In this document: in pieces, positions 7,336 through 12,201 of the stretch | How the letters are laid out: each line of letters opens with the position of its first letter | Position numbering within the stretch: the stretch's first letter is position 1 | DNA from: an uncultured Blautia sp. | GTDB lineage: Bacteria; Bacillota; Clostridia; Lachnospirales; Lachnospiraceae | Direction: 5' to 3' | Length of the DNA: 12,201 nt | NCBI GenBank assembly: GCA_900553515.1 | Contig: USDN01000077.1 | Span: forward strand, 1 to 12,201 | Notes under the pieces: generated by a model | The model's database searches: none | What the model was told of the DNA's origin: nothing | Seen by the model: the letters and a program-made list of their open reading frames with translations, nothing else | Program-made: the position numbers and the translations under genes

Positions 7336-7896
7336 TCAAAATCCTAATATCAAGATCAATATCGTTCCCCCTGAAAAAAATGGTGCCAGAGGAATCGAAT
7401 CTTTCATTGTAAGTTTTTTACGTAAAAGCTGAATGACAGAAAAAACCGCAGCAAGAATCAGGCAAAACACCAGATCAAACCAGATCAGCGATCCCCCCAG
7501 GTACCATCCGATCACTGCTGCCAGTTTCACGTCCCCAAGTCCAATACTTCTCCTGGACAAAAACCATGCCATAAGAAATATAAAAAAACCAATCGCCATT
7601 CCACCAAATGCAGATTTCACCATCTCTGTCCGCCAGGACGGAACTACTGTAATCTCCCCTAAAAGAACGATCCCACGAAAAATAACCATCGCCACCAGGA
7701 TTTTATTCGGTATGATCGTTTTTTTTGAATCTATAAAGCCAAGCAAAATAAGAAAAACCGTCAAAAGAATATAGCGGACGCTTTTCAGCCAATGATATCC
7801 ATATATATAAAATAAAATCGCTTCCACTGCTGCAGCCGCAGCGATCATCACAGGTAAATATCTTTTTTCTTTAAATACTTCTCTGATGTAGTCCAT
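7336..7896 (-). CDS. Prepilin peptidase, A24 family (TadV/CpaA-like)
   Basis: This is a 186-residue polytopic membrane aspartyl protease that cleaves class III leader peptides of Flp and Tad pseudopilins just after a conserved Gly. The two catalytic aspartates are visible: D56 in GFIDSKKTIIPN and D122 in the GLGD motif (119-122). About six hydrophobic segments cover the protein. It lacks the N-terminal methyltransferase domain of PilD-type enzymes, and its size fits the TadV/CpaA group. I start it at the ATG at 7896, which has AAGGAG six bases upstream. A longer frame from 7950 would overlap the previous gene by 34 nt and add a polar, cysteine-containing leader. The likely substrates are encoded directly upstream in the same operon: the Flp-like pilin and two TadE-like proteins. 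Confidence 0.95.
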   Translation of the reverse strand: MDYIREVFKEKRYLPVMIAAAAAVEAILFYIYGYHWLKSVRYILLTVFLILLGFIDSKKTIIPNKILVAMVIFRGIVLLGEITVVPSWRTEMVKSAFGGMAIGFFIFLMAWFLSRRSIGLGDVKLAAVIGWYLGGSLIWFDLVFCLILAAVFSVIQLLRKKLTMKDSIPLAPFFSGGTILILILGF

Positions 7897-7902
7897 CGGA
7901 CA

Positions 7903-7908
7903 CTCCTT
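7903..7908 (-). promoter_or_regulatory. Ribosome binding site that sets the prepilin peptidase start
   Basis: AAGGAG on the minus strand stands six bases before the ATG at 7896, in the 20-nt gap after the TadE-like gene. It selects this start over the upstream in-frame ATG at 7950. Confidence 0.75.
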
Positions 7909-7916
7909 TTTCTTTT

Positions 7917-8627
7917 TTAAATACCAGACCACACACGGGTCGATGCACATACACGATAATGTTTTGAAGGAAGGTCAAAAAACGGAAAGTGACTCTTCAC
8001 ATCATAATCCACAACAATTTTTATATCATTGCTTCCATTTTTGCACCAGGAGCTGTTTTTGTAGCTAAGCCCGGAAACTCCCAGATTTTTCAGATAAGAC
8101 TCAATATCTTCTGTTCCGGATGCAACAGCAATCTGCTGAGCCACACAGGATTCTGCTACGGTTCCTACCATATATGAAGATAGTCCGTCCCAGGCAGATG
8201 TCTTTATTGATCCCAGAGCTCCGTTGATAAATTCCACAGGATTTCTTACATAGTTTTCCACCGTATCATAAATTCCCTGCCCTGCCTGTCCAGCCCCTGT
8301 CATATCCTGTGCAGTTCCCTGACCGGATGCGATCTTCTGTGCCGCTGAATCCAGCTCTGAAAGATTTTCTTTCATTTTCTCCATTTCCTGACTGAAATCG
8401 CTTGCCTCCTGTCCCAGATTCTGATAAGAATCCAAAATTCCTGTTTTTTCCAGTATATAACTATACTGGGCAACCTCTTTTGCAGCCTGATCCGATGCAT
8501 ACTGGATCACAAGCTGCGCTCTTACAAAGAAAACTAAACTGTAAATGCTCATAAAGGCAAACAAAAACATAGGGATAAATAAAGTTGCCTCTACAGTGAT
8601 GGATCCTTTTTGTCTTTCTTTTTTCAT
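7917..8627 (-). CDS. TadE-like pseudopilin
   Basis: This 236-residue protein has a short basic leader and a class III prepilin site: MKKERQKG, then SITVEATLF. Cleavage after G8 would leave Ser at +1 and Glu at +5, as in Flp and TadE pseudopilins. A single hydrophobic helix runs from about 10 to 36, and the rest is predicted to be outside. The outer domain has a helical, Gln/Met/Ala-rich stretch (about 65-110) and cysteines near 167 and 195, with a further one near the C-terminus. TadE and TadF are minor pilins needed for Flp pilus assembly in other bacteria, and here the prepilin peptidase gene follows directly. The start is supported by AGGAGA upstream of the ATG, just after the stop of the DUF5702 gene. 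It shares only the N-terminal helix pattern with the other TadE-like protein in this window. The TadE versus TadF assignment is not certain. Confidence 0.88.
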   Translation of the reverse strand: MKKERQKGSITVEATLFIPMFLFAFMSIYSLVFFVRAQLVIQYASDQAAKEVAQYSYILEKTGILDSYQNLGQEASDFSQEMEKMKENLSELDSAAQKIASGQGTAQDMTGAGQAGQGIYDTVENYVRNPVEFINGALGSIKTSAWDGLSSYMVGTVAESCVAQQIAVASGTEDIESYLKNLGVSGLSYKNSSWCKNGSNDIKIVVDYDVKSHFPFFDLPSKHYRVCASTRVWSGI

Positions 8628-8640
8628 ATACTATCTCCTG

Positions 8641-11163
8641 TCAATATGCCAGAACACTTCTGTATCTTATCCGACGTTTCCCATTATCTTTATTTCCGGA
8701 CTGTCCCAGAAAGGCCGGTACCTTCGGCAGGAAAATGGTAGATGTTTCCACATCAGCCTTCAAAGTCAGCATCGTATATTTATTTTTCAGGATATCACCT
8801 GTATTCAACTGGATACAATCTCCGGTGCGTGCCACAAGATCTGCTTTTCCGTTTTCACCTGTCAGAGCAATCAATAAAAACAGCTTCATATAATCCTTGT
8901 AGGAAAAAGAAATAGCAGATTTTTTTCCTTTATCTCCCGGCCATACCAGACACTCTTTGCCGGAAATCAGGCTGCCTGTTTCTTCTGCGGCCATAGCAAT
9001 GGCACGGCAGGTAAGATATCCATATTTTATAATAGGATAAAGCCATGCCTGCTGAGAAGCCGCAACAACTGCCTTTGCAACAGCATCCGCTTCTTTGGTA
9101 ATAGTCGAATCCGTAAAAACATAGATCAGGTCAATAGCCAGTCTTGCAGCATACAACTGCATATATGCCGTTGCTTTATTCACAGCTGTATTTGAGTTAC
9201 CATAAAGAATATATTCAATCTCACCATTTATGATTTTATGTTCAGAAAGAAGCATCCCACTAAGAGACTGATCTCCTGCCTTGGTAGTCATACAGTTAAA
9301 CATTTCTGACATATATTCCATCAGATATGTCTGCTCAAGGATCTTGCCTGACATAGAATCCAAACAGGCAGCCAGACTCCCCAGCCATGCCATATCACCG
9401 CTGACTGCCTCTACAGTATCTTCATCACTGGAAGTATCTGTCTTTCTGTCTCCGGTTCCCAGACCGGAATTGATGGCAGTTCTTGCGATACCACTTGGGA
9501 ACATATCCGGAAAACCTTCTATTTCTTTCAAGTTCCATTCGCTTTCAGCTGCATTCAGGATATTATTCTTCTGGTCATTAAAATCAGACTCTTTCTGTGC
9601 TGCATCATTTCGATTCTGTTCCTGGTTTTCATTTTTTACAGGCTCTTCTGTTACACCAGCAAGTGTATTCTGATAAAAATCAGTATTTAAAGGACTGCTG
9701 AAGCCTGCTGTACTTACATCCTGTATCCCATCCAGAAGATTATGCCCGCTCCAGAACTGATCTGCCGCCTGTGAAGCTGTCATGTTTTCCAAAAGTATTC
9801 CTTCGGAATAAGATATCTGCTGAGATTCCAGCTGCTGCGGCAGATCCTCTAACTGTTTCAGGGATTTTTTGTATATTTCTGCCCCATTGATATTCATCTG
9901 GATCCGCTCAATCAGTTCTTCCAGCGCCTTTATATTAATATCGATATTTTCCTGTTCTGTCTCCAGACCACTGATGTCTTCCCCTGTAGATTTCAGGTCT
10001 GTTTTTGCCTGATCGTATTTTTTTTTCGCATCTTCCACATTTTTCCATTTCTTTTTTACATCCTTCAGTTTATTGATGGCTGTATTTCCATCTGTTATGA
10101 TGGAATCAGCAGCTCCTTTGATTCTCTTTATGTTATCTTTATATTCTTTTGCTGCCGTCTTATAATTATGATCCATGGTATTGATATTTTTTCTTACCGT
10201 TTTCTCAATATCTTTATATGCATTTACCTGATCCTCCGTATATCCATTTTTTGTAGAAATGCCGGCTTCTGCCTGTGGCTGTGCATGGATGAGCTGCTTT
10301 AATGCCAGAAGCGTAATCATATGACGGTATTTTTCCTGATCAAATACCATATCTCCCTCATAAAATTCCACATTATAATCCAGATATCGCACGATCATAT
10401 CCTGTGTTATCGTATCAGGTGTATCCGGCGGAAAAGATGGCGGCAGTTCTCCGCTTACATACTTTTCCATAGATTTTGCTGCCAGCCGGAAAACTGATTT
10501 CTCTTTATATGTATTTACAGCTGCAAAAGGGTCTGTATTTTTCAAAAGATCAATAGCTGCCGCCTGACTTTCAATGGCTTCTTTTGCCTCCTTTAAGGGT
10601 TTATCCAGTTTTGAAGCCTTGATCCCGTAATCCGTCTTTGTTTCCACATATTTTTTCTGCTGATCCAGATGATCAAACGGCAGTTTTTTTAATTTCTGCA
10701 CAATATCGTCTGCGATATAAACAGGTCCGCGGAACTTCATATATTCTACAATCTGCTGACGCAGAACATCCGTATCTGCCAGAGAGGATGTCTCCACCCC
10801 TTTTGCCTCAAAGCCATTTTCCACCAATGAAAGCTGAATGACAGCGCTTAATTCTTCGTCATCTTTATTTTCCAGATTTCCTGCATAAATGGATTCACAG
10901 AATATCTGCCGCAGCTTCTGCTTTTCCTCCGGAGAATCCGGTGCCTTTGCCATGGCTGTCAGACCATATCCGTCCTTCAGATTCTTGTCATACTGGGCAA
11001 GAGCTGCATTCATGGTCAGATCTCCGGCTCCGGAGACCACTGTCTTTGACGCAAAAAGACGGGAAGCATCTACAATGATCCCACTGAATAACAGAACAGG
11101 AACCAGAATCAGTGTTAAGAACACACAGATCGAACCTCTCTGTTTTCCACAAAAAAACTGCAT
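8641..11163 (-). CDS. DUF5702-type large Tad-locus surface protein with pseudopilin-like N-terminus
   Basis: This 840-residue protein starts with a short basic leader, a Gly (RG, G10), then SICVFLTLILVPVLLF and a membrane helix to about residue 31, followed by DASRL. I recognise this start as the DUF5702 type found in Tad loci of Clostridia, reminiscent of TadG. It resembles a prepilin leader, but position +5 after G10 is Phe, not Glu. The large outer part has a long predicted coiled coil at about 315-450 (many Lys/Glu heptads). A polar, Asn/Gln/Asp-rich stretch follows at about 505-590, then a helical C-terminal domain with hydrophobic helices near 660-730. AGGAGAGGAGGG precedes the ATG, so the start is firm. 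It is flanked by the two TadE-like genes. It is probably a minor pilin, tip or stalk component that contacts the envelope. That role is inferred from locus and shape, as no biochemical function is known to me. Confidence 0.87.
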   Translation of the reverse strand: MQFFCGKQRGSICVFLTLILVPVLLFSGIIVDASRLFASKTVVSGAGDLTMNAALAQYDKNLKDGYGLTAMAKAPDSPEEKQKLRQIFCESIYAGNLENKDDEELSAVIQLSLVENGFEAKGVETSSLADTDVLRQQIVEYMKFRGPVYIADDIVQKLKKLPFDHLDQQKKYVETKTDYGIKASKLDKPLKEAKEAIESQAAAIDLLKNTDPFAAVNTYKEKSVFRLAAKSMEKYVSGELPPSFPPDTPDTITQDMIVRYLDYNVEFYEGDMVFDQEKYRHMITLLALKQLIHAQPQAEAGISTKNGYTEDQVNAYKDIEKTVRKNINTMDHNYKTAAKEYKDNIKRIKGAADSIITDGNTAINKLKDVKKKWKNVEDAKKKYDQAKTDLKSTGEDISGLETEQENIDINIKALEELIERIQMNINGAEIYKKSLKQLEDLPQQLESQQISYSEGILLENMTASQAADQFWSGHNLLDGIQDVSTAGFSSPLNTDFYQNTLAGVTEEPVKNENQEQNRNDAAQKESDFNDQKNNILNAAESEWNLKEIEGFPDMFPSGIARTAINSGLGTGDRKTDTSSDEDTVEAVSGDMAWLGSLAACLDSMSGKILEQTYLMEYMSEMFNCMTTKAGDQSLSGMLLSEHKIINGEIEYILYGNSNTAVNKATAYMQLYAARLAIDLIYVFTDSTITKEADAVAKAVVAASQQAWLYPIIKYGYLTCRAIAMAAEETGSLISGKECLVWPGDKGKKSAISFSYKDYMKLFLLIALTGENGKADLVARTGDCIQLNTGDILKNKYTMLTLKADVETSTIFLPKVPAFLGQSGNKDNGKRRIRYRSVLAY

Positions 11164-11205
11164 ATGCTTCCCTCCTCTCCTTTCACGAATTTCACAATTA
11201 TCTGC

Positions 11206-11898
11206 TTAGAATAAGAGATTGCTGACCTGGTCAAAAGCTTCTCCTATTTTTTGCGTTTTCCCGTCTTTATCGAATTTTTTCAGCAAAAAGTTCCCCATAT
11301 CCCAGGCGAGGTCTACATTCCGTACAAAATCAGTCGTATTCATTACCGGCTGATACGCCGCGGAATAGATCGTCACATCCTCTGTCACTCCTAAAAGCCT
11401 AATGATCCCCGGCATGGGAATCACATACTTTAACTCCGCACGGACCGCCTTGCTCAGCAGCGAGTTCTCCACTCCCACATAGGCTTCTGTTCTCCCCAGG
11501 GAAAACATGGCGCTGTTTTTCTGCAAAGCCTCCTGATAATCAGAGATTCTTTTTTTGGCTTTACTGTCCACTCCCCAGCGGTATATATTAGACGCGGTTC
11601 CTTTATAGGAAGCAAAATACTGCTTCACCTGAGCCTCAGAAGGACCTTCCTCCCATCCAAAATCCACACGGGCATTAGTCATCGGCGTTTCCGGTGTAAA
11701 GCTGTCATAGCCCGGATAAGCAGTTTCTCTGGCAATCTCCAGGGCTGCTCTTTCCACCTGAAAGAAGAAGTAGCTCTCCTGCATTTTAAATAATCCAAAA
11801 TAGATCACCACCATAACGATCGCTATGGTTATAGGAAAATAAATGGCTGCCTCCACCATGACTGCACCTCTCTGGTCATTGCTGTCTGTTTTTTTCAT
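11206..11898 (-). CDS. TadE-like pseudopilin
   Basis: This 230-residue protein has a polar leader ending in RG (G11), then AVMVEAAIYFPI. Cleavage after G11 gives Ala at +1 and Glu at +5 (E16), the standard class III prepilin pattern recognised by TadV-type peptidases. One membrane helix covers about 13-36. The extracellular part starts with aromatic residues (SYFFFQVERAALEIARETAYPGYDSF), as is usual for TadE-like proteins in Firmicutes. There are no cysteines in the outer domain, unlike the other TadE-like protein here. The start overlaps the stop of the Flp-like pilin gene in ATGA (11895-11898). No good Shine-Dalgarno is seen in front, so translation is probably coupled to the pilin gene. 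The TadE versus TadF assignment is open. Confidence 0.88.
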   Translation of the reverse strand: MKKTDSNDQRGAVMVEAAIYFPITIAIVMVVIYFGLFKMQESYFFFQVERAALEIARETAYPGYDSFTPETPMTNARVDFGWEEGPSEAQVKQYFASYKGTASNIYRWGVDSKAKKRISDYQEALQKNSAMFSLGRTEAYVGVENSLLSKAVRAELKYVIPMPGIIRLLGVTEDVTIYSAAYQPVMNTTDFVRNVDLAWDMGNFLLKKFDKDGKTQKIGEAFDQVSNLLF

Positions 11899-12122
11899 TT
11901 TGGCAATTCATCAATTGCAAACTTTTCTGCCCGACCCAATGTCTTTTCTACAATATTTCCAATCTTATCTTTAAATACCACAGCCGCTGCGATCACAACT
12001 ACGATGACCAGTATAATCGCCACGATCTCTGCTGCGCCTTTCTCTTCTGTTTTGAAATCCTCCCATAAATTACGCATACGGTTCTGGATCCCTATCCACA
12101 TTCTGTCAATTTTTCTCATCAT
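11895..12122 (-). CDS. Flp1-like type IVb pilin
   Basis: This is a small protein of 75 residues (77 if the first ATG at 12128 is used). A polar, basic leader of about 28 residues ends in EEKG. The pilin hydrophobic helix follows (AAEIVAIILVIVVVIAAAVVF), then a short charged tail (KDKIGNIVEK and onward). This is the layout of Flp/Flp1-like major pilins, which are cleaved after the Gly and polymerise through the helix. The Glu lies at +3 from the cleavage point, not at the usual +5, so it is an Flp1-like variant or a cleavage-site oddity. AAAGGAGG lies eight bases before the ATG at 12122 but only two before the one at 12128, so I prefer 12122. The stop overlaps the TadE-like start. It is the first gene of the operon within this window. 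Confidence 0.85.
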   Translation of the reverse strand: MMRKIDRMWIGIQNRMRNLWEDFKTEEKGAAEIVAIILVIVVVIAAAVVFKDKIGNIVEKTLGRAEKFAIDELPK

Positions 12123-12130
12123 TTTCATGT

Positions 12131-12138
12131 CCTCCTTT
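12131..12138 (-). promoter_or_regulatory. Strong ribosome binding site of the Flp-like pilin
   Basis: AAAGGAGG on the minus strand is a near-perfect Shine-Dalgarno. Its spacing is eight bases to the ATG at 12122, eleven to that at 12119, and only two to that at 12128. Such a strong site fits a highly expressed major pilin and argues for the second in-frame ATG. Confidence 0.7.
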
Positions 12139-12146
12139 ATATCTGT

Positions 12147-12165
12147 GGTAGTGTCAAAAACTACC
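12147..12165. repeat. Small inverted repeat in the leader of the pilin gene
   Basis: GGTAGT and ACTACC form a perfect 6-bp stem with a 7-base loop, just upstream of the pilin ribosome binding site. On the plus strand the stem is followed by TGTTTTTTATTG, so it looks like a weak terminator for plus-strand reading, although no plus-strand gene is visible. On the minus strand it lies in the pilin 5' leader and could be a processing or mRNA-stability hairpin. The remaining bases to 12201 are AT-rich, and I can assign no promoter in them with confidence. Confidence 0.4.
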
Positions 12166-12201
12166 TGTTTTTTATTGTTCTAAATCCTTTAAAACCTTGA
12201 T

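Noticed and set aside
7897..7950. Upstream in-frame ATG for the prepilin peptidase
   Set aside because: It would overlap the TadE-like gene and give a Cys/Lys-rich leader not seen in the family. AAGGAG fits the ATG at 7896.
12134..12158. Possible promoter for the pilin gene (TTGACA then TATAAA on the minus strand)
   Set aside because: The two boxes are only about 10 bases apart, far below the usual 16-18, and the TATAAA overlaps the ribosome binding site. The operon probably starts beyond the window.
1..12201. CRISPR array, tRNA or rRNA genes, transposase
   Set aside because: I saw no regularly spaced repeats, no tRNA-like cloverleaf or rRNA signature, and no transposase or integrase motif in any frame. 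Coding fills nearly all the window.

Overview
This window looks like part of a chromosome from a low-to-mid GC anaerobic Firmicute, most likely a Lachnospiraceae-type Clostridium relative. The grounds are the strong AGGAGG-type ribosome binding sites, the AT-rich Lys/Glu-rich coding, and protein families typical of that group: DUF5702, DUF6382-FHA, Flp1-like pilin, WG repeats, and zinc-ribbon membrane proteins. The genus is not determined.

All eleven supported genes lie on the minus strand and read from right to left. They are packed with gaps of about 3 to 42 nt or a 4-nt overlap, so the window reads as one long operon. No internal promoter or terminator is convincing. Every plus-strand open frame looks like a shadow.

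The right half (about 12122 down to 7336) is the pilin end of a Tad/Flp (type IVb/IVc) pilus locus. It holds a small Flp1-like pilin, a TadE-like pseudopilin, a large DUF5702 protein with a pseudopilin-like N-terminus, a second TadE-like pseudopilin, and an A24-family prepilin peptidase (TadV/CpaA type). The motor and platform genes (TadA, TadB, TadC, CpaB, TadZ) are not here. They would be expected upstream, beyond position 12201.

The left half (about 7324 down to 47) is a signalling and envelope module in the same transcription unit. It holds an exported TPR/WG-repeat protein, a DUF6382-FHA phosphothreonine-reader protein, a zinc-ribbon/TM/TPR protein with an FtsX-ectodomain-like segment and an FG-GAP-like segment, a transmembrane Ser/Thr kinase with extracytoplasmic TPRs, a 44-residue single-pass membrane protein, and a small zinc-ribbon two-TM protein.

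The working model is inference. Pilins are processed by the prepilin peptidase, and a kinase/FHA pair controls or reports on pilus assembly from the cytoplasmic side. The three large TPR proteins sit across or outside the membrane and couple the apparatus to the cell wall. The most novel points are this Tad-kinase-FHA coupling, the FtsX-ectodomain-like segment, and the paired TVLL threonine motifs ahead of the FHA domain.
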